A stretch of 12,899 bases of DNA. Source: DATJBC01 sp035515515 (GTDB taxonomy: Bacteria; Actinomycetota; Acidimicrobiia; Acidimicrobiales; UBA8190). The DNA lies in assembly GCA_035515515.1 (NCBI GenBank), contig DATJBC010000220.1:1-12899 (forward strand), written 5' to 3'. The position numbers and the translations under genes were made by a program. Numbering within the stretch: position 1 is the first letter of the stretch; the number at the start of each line of letters is the position of its first letter. Below, in pieces: positions 1 through 7,072 of the stretch. A model generated the notes under the pieces. It had not been told where the DNA came from, ran no database searches, and saw only the letters and a program-made list of their open reading frames with translations.

Positions 1-846
1 GGTGCGCAGCGTGGTGGAGGCATCGGACCGGGCGTTGCTCGCATCGGTGATCGCGTCGTCCTGCGCCTGGGTGGCTTGGCCGTCGGTGGGCTCGATGACC
101 TGCAGGGCGTTGATGTAGCCCGAGACGTCGGCTTCGAGCGCCTGCGCTGGCCGTGTGGCGGCACCGCTGAAGGCGATGGCATGGAGGCGGCCCAGGAACG
201 CCGAGTCGATCTGGATCTGGAGCTGGATGATGGGCGCGGTGTCGGCGCCGCCGTCGGCCTGGAGCATCTGCGTCACCTGGAGCCAGCCCGGAAGGGCAGC
301 GTTGGTCGCCTGCAGGTAGGCGACGGCCTGGGGGCTCGCACCGGCGGGGGGCGATTCGACACAGGGGTCCGGCGGGACCGTCGAGGACGGAGGGCTCGGA
401 CCGCCCGAGGGAAGCGAAGGATGGCCCGCGTTGCTCGACGGGGCCGACGGTGCATGCCCCGTGTCCACGAGGACCACGGCGGCGACCAGCGCCCCCACGC
501 CGAGCAGCGCCGCCAGGGTGATCGCGACGACGACGGCGATCCCGCGCGGTGGCGTTCCCCCGCTCGCCGGGGCGGCGAGAGCGCCGTCCCCGTAGCTCGC
601 CGGCGACCATCCCGGCGCGGCACCGGGGCCCGCCGGCCACGGGCCGGGGACGAAACCCCGTGGGTCCCCAGGGGTCGCCGGAGACGGGTGCCAAGTCCCG
701 TCGGGTGCCTGCGCCCAGCCGGGAACGTGGTCGACCCACGCCACGCCGTCCCAGCGACGCTCCGCCGTGTAGCGAGTGCCGTCCCAATAGCGGATGACCG
801 CCGGATCAGCGGGGTCGGGGAGCCAGGCCGGTTCCGCGGAGGTCAC
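1..846 (-). CDS. DUF2510 membrane protein, 3' end outside window
   Basis: The reading frame stays open from a GTG at 846 down to base 1, giving 282 residues with no stop, so the C-terminus lies beyond the left edge. Residues about 7-27 match the DUF2510 pattern (W-x-PDP...RYWDG-T-R-Y-T), a short domain usually found at the cytoplasmic N-terminus of actinobacterial membrane proteins. A Pro/Gly-rich linker follows, then one transmembrane segment at about 102-127, a Ser/Pro-rich stalk at 132-160, and an outside domain from about 161 that begins PDPCVESP and has helical Gln/Ala-rich stretches. I do not recognise the outer domain; its length is unknown. The GTG is chosen because AGGTGG lies 6 bases upstream on the minus strand and DUF2510 begins right after it. 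It is transcribed divergently from the CorA gene across about 200 bp. Function is unknown; a surface or sensor role would be a guess. Confidence 0.8.
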   Translation of the reverse strand, partial: MTSAEPAWLPDPADPAVIRYWDGTRYTAERRWDGVAWVDHVPGWAQAPDGTWHPSPATPGDPRGFVPGPWPAGPGAAPGWSPASYGDGALAAPASGGTPPRGIAVVVAITLAALLGVGALVAAVVLVDTGHAPSAPSSNAGHPSLPSGGPSPPSSTVPPDPCVESPPAGASPQAVAYLQATNAALPGWLQVTQMLQADGGADTAPIIQLQIQIDSAFLGRLHAIAFSGAATRPAQALEADVSGYINALQVIEPTDGQATQAQDDAITDASNARSDASTTLRT

Positions 847-1045
847 GGCAACCACCTCGTGTGGGACACGCAGACAGCATCGGTTCGCGTGGGCACGGAC
901 TGAAGGGGCGCCCGGGGTACCTCGCCGGCCTCGGGTCACGCGGCGGCACACGGGACCCTGGCGGGCCAACGCGGGTCGGGCACCATCCGACCTGCGTGCA
1001 CGGCATCCGCCGGCCCAGCGCCTCCGCCGACCCACAATCTCCTGC

Positions 1046-2029
1046 GTGAACGGGACCGTCACGAAGGCGGACGGCACGGCGACGGCTGCCGCCGCGGATG
1101 ATGTCCGAGGACTGTGCCAGAGCACGGAGTTCTTCTGGCTCGACCTCAACGGCCTGGACGCGGAAGGGGTCGACCTGCTCCTGCACGGGTACGGCTATCA
1201 CCCGCTGGCGGTCGAAGACGCCCAGCACTTCGGGCAGCGGCCGAAGCTCGAGGACTACGACGACTTCACGTACCTGGTCGTCCACGGCGCGCAGACCGAC
1301 CACCCGGCTGTCACCGCCGAGGTGCACCTCTTCTACTCGCCCGGACGGCTCGTCACGGTCCACAACGGGCAGGACGCCCAGATCGACGAGGCGAGGTCGC
1401 GGTTCTCGCGTCATCGCGCCGGTGAGATGTCCCCGCCGGAGGTGTCGGCCCTCTACGTCGTCGTCGACACGTTGATCGACAGCTTCTTCCCCGTTCTCGG
1501 CGCCTTCGACGACCGGATCGACGACATCGAAGACGCCATCCTGCGACAGCCCACCGAGGAGCAGCTGGGCGAGTTGTTCGACATGAAGCGCATTCTCGTG
1601 TCACTCAGAAAGGTCGTCACGCCCCAGCGCGACCTCTTCGCCAGCCTGCTTTCGGGGGTCTCCACGCTTCCCGGCATGACGCCGGAGGACGAGCGCTACT
1701 TCCGGGATCTCTACGACCACCTCATCCGGATCAGCGACCTGGTGGACTCCTACCGGGACCTGCTCACGGGCGCCATGGACACCCACATCTCGACCGTGTC
1801 GAACCGCCTCAACGTCGTGATGAAGCAGCTGGCCATCATCGCCACGCTGTTCCTGCCCCTGAGCTTCCTGACGGGGTTCTTCGGGCAGAACTTCAGCCTG
1901 CTCGTGAACCACCTCCTGGTGCCCTCGTGGGTCTTCTGGACGTTCGGGATCGGGTTGGAGGTCGTCGCCGTCGCCGGCTTGATGGTCATGTTCCGGCGCC
2001 GGGGCTGGCTGGGTGGCCCGACGGCCTGA
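1046..2029 (+). CDS. corA: CorA-family magnesium/divalent cation transporter
   Basis: The 327-residue product has the CorA layout: a large cytoplasmic N-terminal alpha/beta domain (to about residue 150), a long stalk helix region (about 150-260), and two transmembrane helices at the C-terminus (about 262-281 and 294-315) with a short positively charged tail (MFRRRGW). Such proteins form homopentameric channels for Mg2+ or related cations in the inner membrane. The signature loop after helix 1 reads TGFFGQNF (residues 276-283), so the classical GMN is GQN, a variant I associate with some CorA subfamilies. The GTG at 1046 is preferred because an earlier in-frame ATG at 794 would overlap the divergent DUF2510 gene and add a low-complexity Arg-rich stretch. 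No Shine-Dalgarno is visible before 1046; a weak -10-like CACAAT at 1033-1038 would put transcription start at the GTG, so a leaderless message is possible. It probably shares a transcript with the next gene, 17 bp downstream. Confidence 0.9.
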   Translation: MNGTVTKADGTATAAAADDVRGLCQSTEFFWLDLNGLDAEGVDLLLHGYGYHPLAVEDAQHFGQRPKLEDYDDFTYLVVHGAQTDHPAVTAEVHLFYSPGRLVTVHNGQDAQIDEARSRFSRHRAGEMSPPEVSALYVVVDTLIDSFFPVLGAFDDRIDDIEDAILRQPTEEQLGELFDMKRILVSLRKVVTPQRDLFASLLSGVSTLPGMTPEDERYFRDLYDHLIRISDLVDSYRDLLTGAMDTHISTVSNRLNVVMKQLAIIATLFLPLSFLTGFFGQNFSLLVNHLLVPSWVFWTFGIGLEVVAVAGLMVMFRRRGWLGGPTA

Positions 2030-2046
2030 CGGGGAAGGATCACACC

Positions 2047-2823
2047 GTGGACCTCGACGCGGTCACCGACGAGCTCTACGCCGTGCCGCCCGGTGCCTTC
2101 GTCCCGGCGCGCAACGCCCGCGCCAAGGAGCTCGCCGCGGCGGGCGAGCGGGAGGCGGCGGCGGCCGTGCGCACGCTCCCCAGGCCGTCGGCGGCGGCCT
2201 GGCTCGTGAACCGCCTCGTGCGCGACCACGGGGCGGACGTCGACCGACTGCTCGCCCTACGGACGGCGTTCGAGAAGGCGCAGGGGGGCGGCGACCGGGA
2301 CCGGCTCCGGGCGCTCTCCACCAGGCGCCAGGCGCTCGTCGCGGGGCTCGTCGAGCACGCCGGCGCGCTGGCGCGCGACGCCGGGCACCCCCTGTCGGCG
2401 GCGGTGCAGCGGGAGCTGGAGGGGACCCTGGAGGCCGCCGTGGCCGACGAGGACGCCGCCGGGGCCGTGCGCAGCGGGCGCCTGGCAGCGGCTTTGTCCC
2501 ACGTCGGCTTCCCCGGCGTGGCCGCCGTCCCGGCACGGCCACGGCGCGGTGGCGCCGCCGCCACCCGTGCGGACCGCTCGGCGACGGCGTCCGCCCGGGC
2601 GCGTCAGGCGCGGGACAAGGCGGAGGCCGCCCGGCGGCGGGCCGAGGCCGAGGTCACGGCGCTGCGCAGGGCCCGACGGGCGGCCGAGCAGGAGCAGCGG
2701 CGCGCGGCGAGCGAGCTGCGCCGTGCCGATCGGGCGCTGGAACGCAGCTCCACCGCCCTGGCCGAGGCCGAGGCCGCGCACCGGGAGGTCGTCGACGAGC
2801 TCCGGCACCTCGGTGACGGGTAG
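2047..2823 (+). CDS. Ala/Arg-rich coiled-coil protein, unknown function
   Basis: This encodes 258 residues starting at GTG 2047, supported by GGGGAAGG at 2030-2037, nine bases upstream. The N-terminal half (to about 160) is helical, with short conserved-looking elements: PPGAFVPARNARAKEL (15-30) and RPSAAAWLVNRLVRDHG (46-62). Arg/Ala-rich residues 165-185 link to a long, uninterrupted heptad-like helix at about 185-255 (repeated A-E-A-x-R-R patterns), a predicted coiled coil. There is no signal peptide or membrane segment, so it should be cytoplasmic. I recall similar proteins as uncharacterised in actinobacteria and cannot assign a function; DNA or nucleoid binding is conceivable from the basic composition but is speculation. 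Only 17 bp separate it from corA, so the two are probably co-transcribed. Its stop lies 8 bp from the stop of the opposing permease gene. Confidence 0.8.
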   Translation: MDLDAVTDELYAVPPGAFVPARNARAKELAAAGEREAAAAVRTLPRPSAAAWLVNRLVRDHGADVDRLLALRTAFEKAQGGGDRDRLRALSTRRQALVAGLVEHAGALARDAGHPLSAAVQRELEGTLEAAVADEDAAGAVRSGRLAAALSHVGFPGVAAVPARPRRGGAAATRADRSATASARARQARDKAEAARRRAEAEVTALRRARRAAEQEQRRAASELRRADRALERSSTALAEAEAAHREVVDELRHLGDG

Positions 2824-2831
2824 TCGCGAGG

Positions 2832-3659
2832 TCAGGCGGCCCGGCGGTAGGAACGCACGGCGAGCGGCACGAACACGGCCACGATGCCGGCGAGCCACAG
2901 CGCGCTCTGCCAGGCGTGCAGGGTGAGCGGGCCGCCGAGCGCCAGGGACCGCATCTCGTCGATGACGGTGGTGACGGGCTGGTTCTTGGCGAAGGCCTGG
3001 AGCCATCCGGGCATCGAGGACACCGGGACGAACGCCGCGCTCACGAACGTCAGGGGGAAGAGCCACACGAGCCCGAACGACCCCACCGACTCCTCGTCCT
3101 TGATGGCCAACCCCACGAAGGCGCTGATCGTGCAGATGGTCACGCCGAAGACGACGCCGAGGACGACCATGACGACGGCGGGCAGGAACCCGTTCTGGAA
3201 CCGGAACCCCACCGCGTAGCCCACCGCCAGGATGATGAGGACCGTCACCGTCAGGCGCAGCGTGTCGGAGACCAACCGCCCGAGCAGGACGGCGGACCGG
3301 GCCATGGGCATGGCCCGGAAGCGGTCGATGACCCCCTTCTGGAGCTGGCGCGCCAGGGCGATGGCCGTCCCGAACGAGGCGAACGCCGCCGATTGGGCGA
3401 TGATCCCGGGCATGAGGAAGTTGACGTAGCCGCCGGGCACCTTGACGGGGATGGCCCCGCCGAACACGTAGCGGAACAGCAGCACGAACATCACGGGCTG
3501 CACGAAGGTGAAGAAGAGGAACGCCGGATTGCGCTGCCAGATCCGCAGGTCGCGGATCGTCAGCGTGATGGTGTCCATGAACCCGAACCGCAGCCGCTCG
3601 GTGAGGGCGGGCTTCGGTGCGTCGAGGGGGACCAGTGGCGCGAAGGCGGTCGTCGTCAT
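2832..3659 (-). CDS. ABC-2 type exporter permease, DrrB-like
   Basis: The 275-residue product is a membrane permease of the ABC-2 type. After a roughly 45-residue cytoplasmic N-terminus there are about six hydrophobic segments (around 46-66, 82-104, 130-152, 158-185, 194-212 and 250-270). Family marks include the amphipathic start RDLRIWQRNPAFLFFTFVQP (37-56), the cytoplasmic loop KGVIDRFRAMPMARSAVLLG (108-127), and the segment near 215-232 ending NQPVTTVIDEMRSL. These resemble DrrB, the membrane half of the daunorubicin-type drug exporter of actinobacteria. Its ATG overlaps the stop of the ATPase gene (ATGA, 3656-3659), showing translational coupling. It works with that ATPase as an exporter across the cytoplasmic membrane; the substrate (drug, lipid or polyketide) cannot be read from the sequence. 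No biosynthetic genes are nearby. Confidence 0.9.
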   Translation of the reverse strand: MTTTAFAPLVPLDAPKPALTERLRFGFMDTITLTIRDLRIWQRNPAFLFFTFVQPVMFVLLFRYVFGGAIPVKVPGGYVNFLMPGIIAQSAAFASFGTAIALARQLQKGVIDRFRAMPMARSAVLLGRLVSDTLRLTVTVLIILAVGYAVGFRFQNGFLPAVVMVVLGVVFGVTICTISAFVGLAIKDEESVGSFGLVWLFPLTFVSAAFVPVSSMPGWLQAFAKNQPVTTVIDEMRSLALGGPLTLHAWQSALWLAGIVAVFVPLAVRSYRRAA

Positions 3660-4696
3660 GCGGACCGCTCCGGAGCGCGGCGACGGCCACCTCGGCCGCC
3701 GTCACCGGTGGGAGGATGGCGGTCGTCCTCCTCGGCGCCGTGGCCGGTGAGGGCGAGGAACACGTCGTCGAGCGAGGGGCGCCGGATGCTCAGCCCCTCG
3801 GTCCTGATGCCCTCGGCGTCGAGGCGGCGGACCGTCTCGACGAGGGACTCCGAGCCCCGGTCGCCCACCCGGATGCTCACCCGTGCGGTGTCGGGGTGGT
3901 GGGTGGGATCGGCGTCGGAGATGGCCTGCACGGCTTGCAGCGCATGGGGGACCCGGTCGGGGTCGACGACCACGAACTCGACCACGTCGCCGCCGATGCG
4001 GTTCTTCAGGTGGTCGCCCGTGCCCGCGGCGATCACCCGTCCGTGGTCGATGACCACGATCTCGTCGGCCAGTTCGTCGGCCTCCTCGAGGTACTGGGTG
4101 GTGAGCAGCAGCGAGGTGCCGCCGGCCACCAGCTCGCGGATGACGTCCCACATGCCCAGCCGGCTGCGGGGGTCGAGCCCCGTGGTGGGTTCGTCCAGGA
4201 AGAGGACCGACGGCCGTGCCACCAGGCTGAGGGCGAGGTCGAGGCGGCGCTGCATCCCGCCCGAGTAGCCCTTGGTGGGGCGGTCCGCCGCGTCGTGCAG
4301 CTCGAAGCGCTCCAGCAGGTCCTCCGCCCGCTCCTTCCGGGTCTGGGGTTCGAGGTGGTAGAGGCGGCCCATGATCTCGAGGTTCTCGCGGCCGGTGAGC
4401 TCCTCCTGGATGGCCGTCGACTGGCCGGCCAGGCCGATGATCTCGCGCACGGCCGCCGGGGAGCGCACCACGTCGCGGCCCTCCACCAGCGCCCGGCCCC
4501 GGTCGGGGGCGAGCAGGGTGGTGAGGATCTTGACGGCCGTGGTCTTGCCCGCCCCGTTGGGCCCGAGCAACCCCAGCACCCTGCCGCGCTCGACGGTGAG
4601 GTCGATGCCCCGCAGGGCCTGCACCTCGCCGAACGACTTGTGCACGTCCTCGACGTAGATGGCGGGCCCGCTCCAGGCGCGCTCGGGGCCGTTCAT
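3656..4696 (-). CDS. ABC exporter ATP-binding protein, DrrA-like
   Basis: The product has 346 residues from ATG 4696. It carries all ABC ATPase motifs: Walker A GPNGAGKT (45-52), Q-loop Gln92, signature YSGGMQRR (144-151), Walker B LFLDEP (165-170) with catalytic Glu169, and the D-loop GLD. The switch position after the last strand is Gln201 (LLTTQYLEEAD) rather than His, as is usual in the DrrA family. The C-terminal extension (from about 235) ending in SLDDVFLALTGH is also typical of DrrA. It energises the adjacent DrrB-like permease. The frame is open back to an ATG at 4828, but those 44 extra residues (Arg/Ala/Gly-rich, no Shine-Dalgarno) match nothing in the family, so 4696 is preferred; its own ribosome site is weak (GGCGGTCC). 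The last 30 residues are charged and of low complexity. Confidence 0.92.
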   Translation of the reverse strand: MNGPERAWSGPAIYVEDVHKSFGEVQALRGIDLTVERGRVLGLLGPNGAGKTTAVKILTTLLAPDRGRALVEGRDVVRSPAAVREIIGLAGQSTAIQEELTGRENLEIMGRLYHLEPQTRKERAEDLLERFELHDAADRPTKGYSGGMQRRLDLALSLVARPSVLFLDEPTTGLDPRSRLGMWDVIRELVAGGTSLLLTTQYLEEADELADEIVVIDHGRVIAAGTGDHLKNRIGGDVVEFVVVDPDRVPHALQAVQAISDADPTHHPDTARVSIRVGDRGSESLVETVRRLDAEGIRTEGLSIRRPSLDDVFLALTGHGAEEDDRHPPTGDGGRGGRRRAPERSA

Positions 4697-5075
4697 CGCC
4701 GGGACCGCCAACGCCCGGCCGGCGAGCAGCCGGTCGGCGACGAACAGATCAGTGCCACGACGCGCCTGTCCACTGTGGGCCTTTCCTGGTGCATGTACCG
4801 GTAGACGCTCGACGAGCCCCCGACTCATCGGTGCACGCCCAGGTTACCGGCCGCGTGGGACGGTCCGATCCAGGGCGTGCGGCACAGGGGCCCCCAGCCA
4901 CGGCCTGGAGCAGGCGAATCTCCGAGGGAGCCCCTGCCGCGCCCCGCGGGATGGCACGAGCGCGCGGGGCGAACCTGCGTCGGCGGCCCCGGTCGGCTCC
5001 CGGGCAACGGGCAACGACGTTGTTCCGTCGTTGCGCGTGACGACCGGCCGTGCTGCAGGCGTCGTCGGGAGTGCA
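4697..5075. other. Divergent intergenic region, no convincing gene
   Basis: This lies between the minus-strand ABC exporter and the plus-strand AhpD-like gene. Open frames on both strands are Arg/Pro/Gly-rich and look like random GC-rich sequence. It holds two inverted repeats: 9-bp arms at 4940-4948 and 4963-4971 (CGCCCCGCG and CGCGGGGCG, 14-base loop), and the shorter, perfect hairpin at 5011-5034 listed separately. The control region of the ABC exporter operon should lie here, but I see no convincing -35/-10 pair on the minus strand. Confidence 0.6.
5011..5034. repeat. Perfect 9-bp inverted repeat, possible operator or hairpin
   Basis: GCAACGACG (5011-5019) and CGTCGTTGC (5026-5034) are exact reverse complements around a 6-base loop, TTGTTC. 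It sits about 40 bp upstream of the promoter candidate of the AhpD-like gene and more than 300 bp upstream of the start of the ABC exporter. The short loop allows an RNA hairpin, and the dyad could equally be a protein site. No T-run follows on the plus strand, so a standard terminator is unlikely. Confidence 0.45.
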
Positions 5076-5102
5076 TGTCACAACTCCCCCCGCTGAGGGG
5101 TC
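5076..5102 (+). promoter_or_regulatory. Candidate ECF41/SigJ-type promoter
   Basis: TGTCACA at 5076-5082 is followed after exactly 16 bases by GGTC at 5099-5102. As I recall, sigma factors of the ECF41 group (including mycobacterial SigJ) recognise TGTCACA, about 16 bases, then CGTC. Here the -35 element is a full match and the -10 element matches 3 of 4. Transcription would start near 5109, leaving a leader of about 25 bases that contains the strong Shine-Dalgarno at 5124-5130. No ECF sigma gene is present in the window. Confidence 0.45.
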
Positions 5103-5134
5103 GTAGTGGGTAGGACCCCGACAGAGGAGGAGCC

Positions 5135-5617
5135 ATGCAACCGAGGATCGAGAACCCTGCCCAGAGTCTTCCCGACGCGATGGGGGCGCTCCTGGGCCTG
5201 GCCAAGGTGGCCGGCGAGGCAACCGTCACGGCCGGCCTGCCGGCGTCGACGGTCGATCTGGTCGAGACCCGCGCCAGCCAGATCAACGGCTGCGCCGTGT
5301 GCCTCGACATGCACAGCCGCGCCGCCAGGAAGCACGGCCTCTCCGACCAGCAGCTCCACACCCTGGCCGCCTGGCGTGATTCGCCCTACTTCGACGAGCC
5401 CCAACGGGCGGCCCTGGCCCTGGCCGAGGCCGGCACCCGTCTCGCCGACCGGCCCGACGCCGTCCCCGACGATGTCTGGGACATGGCGGCCAAGCACTTC
5501 GACGAGCAGGCGCTGGCCGCGCTCGTCCTCCGCATCGCGCTCATCAACGCCTGGAACCGCCTCAACGTCATCACCGGTCAGGTCGCCGGGGAGTGGACGG
5601 CCCAATACGGTGGCTAG
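5135..5617 (+). CDS. AhpD-like / carboxymuconolactone decarboxylase family protein
   Basis: The 160-residue product is an all-helical protein of the AhpD/carboxymuconolactone decarboxylase superfamily. The core motif is E44-x8-C53-A-V-C56-L-D-M-H60: a CXXC redox pair with the downstream His and upstream Glu that in AhpD form the peroxidase or proton-relay site. Proteins of this size with the CXXC motif are usually alkylhydroperoxidase-like rather than true decarboxylases. Other family features are the L-SDQQLHTLAAWRDSP region (69-84) and ALVLRIALINAWNRLN near 129-144. There is no signal peptide, so it should be cytoplasmic. The ATG is fixed by the very strong GAGGAGGAG just upstream. The ECF41-type promoter candidate upstream fits, because ECF41 sigma factors are known to control such genes. 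It converges on the DUF985 gene with a 23-bp gap. Substrate unknown. Confidence 0.9.
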   Translation: MQPRIENPAQSLPDAMGALLGLAKVAGEATVTAGLPASTVDLVETRASQINGCAVCLDMHSRAARKHGLSDQQLHTLAAWRDSPYFDEPQRAALALAEAGTRLADRPDAVPDDVWDMAAKHFDEQALAALVLRIALINAWNRLNVITGQVAGEWTAQYGG

Positions 5618-5623
5618 TGCCAC

Positions 5624-5637
5624 CGGGCCGACGCCCG
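5624..5637. terminator. Weak hairpin between convergent genes
   Basis: CGGGC (5624-5628) and GCCCG (5633-5637) pair around a 4-base loop in the 23-bp gap between the AhpD-like gene and the DUF985 gene. It could act as a short bidirectional terminator, but there is no T-run and the stem is only 5 bp. Confidence 0.25.
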
Positions 5638-5640
5638 TCG

Positions 5641-6048
5641 TCAGAGGCGCGCTCTCCCGGTCGTCAGCTCGAATGCCTCGAACGTGAACGGCGGCGCCAC
5701 CGTGCAGCCCACGAGCGTCCAGGGACCCAGCGTGCGAGCTGACTGCCAGGCTCCGGCGGGCACGACGGCCTGAGGACGCTGTCCCGATCCGAGGTCGGCA
5801 CCGAGCTCGACCTCCTGCGTCGCTCCCGTCCCCGGGCCGTCGCCGTCGACCCGGAGCCGGAGGGGCGCCCCGGCGTAGAAGTGCCAGATCTCCACCCGGT
5901 CGCGTACCCGGTGCCACGCCGAGTCCTCACCGGCCCGGAGAAGGAAGTAGATCGCCGTGCAGGCGGCGTCGGCCCACGTCTCCCGGTAGTGGCCACCCTC
6001 GGGGTGGGGCTCGAGGGACAGGGTCCTGATGACGGCGTCGGCGTCCAC
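5641..6048 (-). CDS. DUF985 (cupin superfamily) protein
   Basis: The 135-residue product carries the DUF985 pattern in order: HPEGGHYRETW (15-25), TAIYFLL (31-37), SAWHRVRDRVEIWHFYAGAPL (43-63), VVPAGAWQSAR (95-105) and LVGCTVAPPFTFEAFEL (112-128). This is a single-domain beta-barrel cupin. Some relatives bind sugar-like or organic ligands; a general reaction is not established, so only the fold is assigned. His46, Glu53 and His56 lie in the positions that normally face the barrel interior. The frame is open back to a GTG at 6162, but the family normally starts just before the HPEGG motif, so GTG 6048 is chosen; its ribosome site is poor, leaving the start uncertain. It is transcribed away from the SnoaL-like gene and converges on the AhpD-like gene. 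Confidence 0.88.
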   Translation of the reverse strand: MDADAVIRTLSLEPHPEGGHYRETWADAACTAIYFLLRAGEDSAWHRVRDRVEIWHFYAGAPLRLRVDGDGPGTGATQEVELGADLGSGQRPQAVVPAGAWQSARTLGPWTLVGCTVAPPFTFEAFELTTGRARL

Positions 6049-6214
6049 GCCATGAGTATGTCCGGCGTGGGCGGCGGGACGGTCGTCGGGAGGCCCCGTC
6101 GGGGTACGCCGACCGCACCGACCCTCACGGTGTCGAACCCCGTCGGCCGGACAGGCGGGCACCGACTCGGCGGGGCGTTGTCCCCTGGTCCTCGCTGACT
6201 CGGGCTCCCGGGCT

Positions 6215-6228
6215 GCCCCGGCCGGGGC
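6215..6228. repeat. 14-bp perfect palindrome in divergent promoter region
   Basis: GCCCCGGCCGGGGC is its own reverse complement. It lies in the 295-bp region between the divergent DUF985 and SnoaL-like genes, which otherwise shows no gene or clear promoter. In GC-rich DNA such palindromes arise by chance, so a role as an operator is only possible. Confidence 0.25.
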
Positions 6229-6343
6229 GGGGGCGAGGTCTCCGGGAGGTCCGAAGCGTCGTGTGATCCGCCGTGCCGGCCGGTGGCGAAGCAGGTGAGC
6301 CAGGGTCCCATTTCACCATCATCGAGCGCGGGAGGTTCGATCC

Positions 6344-6760
6344 ATGGCGCAGGCGCGGCAAGCGGCGGAACGGTTCTTCGAGCTCTTCTCGGCTGGGAAG
6401 ATGGAAGAGGCCATGGACCTCTTCGATCCGTCGTGCATCACCCTGATGCCGACAGGACCACTGAGCCAGGCGGAGCACCTCGGCATGGGTCACGCGTTCA
6501 AGTCCGCCCTCCCGGACGCCTCCATGCACGTCGACCACGCCGTGGAGTCGGAGAACGAGATCGTGATCCTCGGACATTTCCGCGGCACCCACCGCGGTGA
6601 CTTCGTGTCGCCGAATGGCACGATCCCGGCCTCGGGCAGGTCGCTGAACCTGCGCTTCATGGACTACTTCAAGGTCGAGGGGAACAGGATCGTCGACCAC
6701 CAGACCCTGTTCGACCAGATGGAGATGCTCGGCCAGCTCGGCGCGCTCCCCGGCTCTTGA
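6344..6760 (+). CDS. SnoaL-like / NTF2-fold protein
   Basis: The 138-residue product has the cone-shaped alpha+beta layout of the SnoaL/NTF2-like superfamily: an N-terminal helix pair with AAERFFELFSAGKMEEAMDLF (7-27), a strand with D28 and the ITLMPTGP turn, FKSALPDASMHVD (52-64), then four strands ending LRFMDYFKVEGNRIVDHQTLFDQMEML. The P-D-A-S-M and G-R-I-V-D-H-Q elements are common in SnoaL-like proteins. These small proteins bind ligands in a central pocket; some are polyketide cyclases or isomerases, many have no known reaction, so the substrate is not assigned. ATG 6344 is supported by GGGAGG at about 6329-6334. It stands alone, divergent from the DUF985 gene. Similar domains are also fused to ECF41 sigma factors, but here it is free-standing. 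Confidence 0.85.
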   Translation: MAQARQAAERFFELFSAGKMEEAMDLFDPSCITLMPTGPLSQAEHLGMGHAFKSALPDASMHVDHAVESENEIVILGHFRGTHRGDFVSPNGTIPASGRSLNLRFMDYFKVEGNRIVDHQTLFDQMEMLGQLGALPGS

Positions 6761-6769
6761 GATAGAGCC
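6752..6769 (+). terminator. Short hairpin spanning the SnoaL-like stop codon
   Basis: GGCTCT (6752-6757) and AGAGCC (6764-6769) pair around TGAGAT, which contains the stop codon. A mixed TCCCTCGTCGTTGT tract follows rather than a clear T-run, so termination here is possible but not firm. Confidence 0.35.
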
Positions 6770-7072
6770 TCCCTCGTCGTTGTGAGGACCGGGATTCCAC
6801 GCCCCGAGCCACCTGGCTCCTCGAAGCGAGAGAACGCACCGGCGGCCCGACCGGCGTGAACAGGCACGCCAGCCTGCCCGACTTCCTCTGGCTTGCCCCG
6901 CAGGTGACAGGGCGTCGGATGGCGGGACAGGGCACCTTGGTGCCGACGGCGCGAGACTTGTCCTGTGGGCTCGGAGGGAGTCAAGCGGCGGAAGCCCAAG
7001 CGGACACGTGCACCGCATCCCCGGGCTCCGTCGGCTGAGACGGGTCTGCCACCCCGTGAGCCCCCCGGTGTC
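6761..7072. other. Noncoding stretch, possible small RNA upstream of a hairpin
   Basis: No frame on either strand looks coding. Short dyads occur: GAGCCA/TGGCTC at 6806-6819, GGCACC/GGTGCC at 6931-6944, and two mutually exclusive 5-bp stems near 7027-7058 (CCGTC/GACGG and ACGGG/CCCGT) just before the strong hairpin at 7059-7091. The dyads followed by a terminator-like stem would suit a small RNA or an attenuated leader, but I see no promoter and recognise no RNA family. Confidence 0.4.

Noticed and set aside
794..1045. N-terminal extension of CorA to ATG 794
   Set aside because: It would overlap the divergent DUF2510 gene by about 50 bp, and its translation is Arg/Gly/Pro-rich without family similarity.
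2257..3705. Long minus-strand open frame of about 480 codons
   Set aside because: It is Arg/Gly/Pro-rich and runs across the antisense of the coiled-coil gene and out of frame through the permease gene; it is a by-product of high GC.
3656..4696. Gln201 in the switch position as a catalytic defect
   Set aside because: Gln in place of His is normal for the DrrA family, so it does not imply an inactive ATPase.
2916..4804. Long plus-strand frames opposite the DrrAB genes
   Set aside because: They mirror the real minus-strand genes and contain His/Arg/Asp repeats typical of antisense frames.
4697..4828. N-terminal extension of the DrrA-like ATPase to ATG 4828
   Set aside because: The extra 44 residues do not resemble the family, there is no Shine-Dalgarno at 4828, and the ABC domain starts normally after ATG 4696.
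6049..6162. N-terminal extension of the DUF985 protein to GTG 6162
   Set aside because: The added residues are low-complexity, and the family normally begins a few residues before HPEGG.
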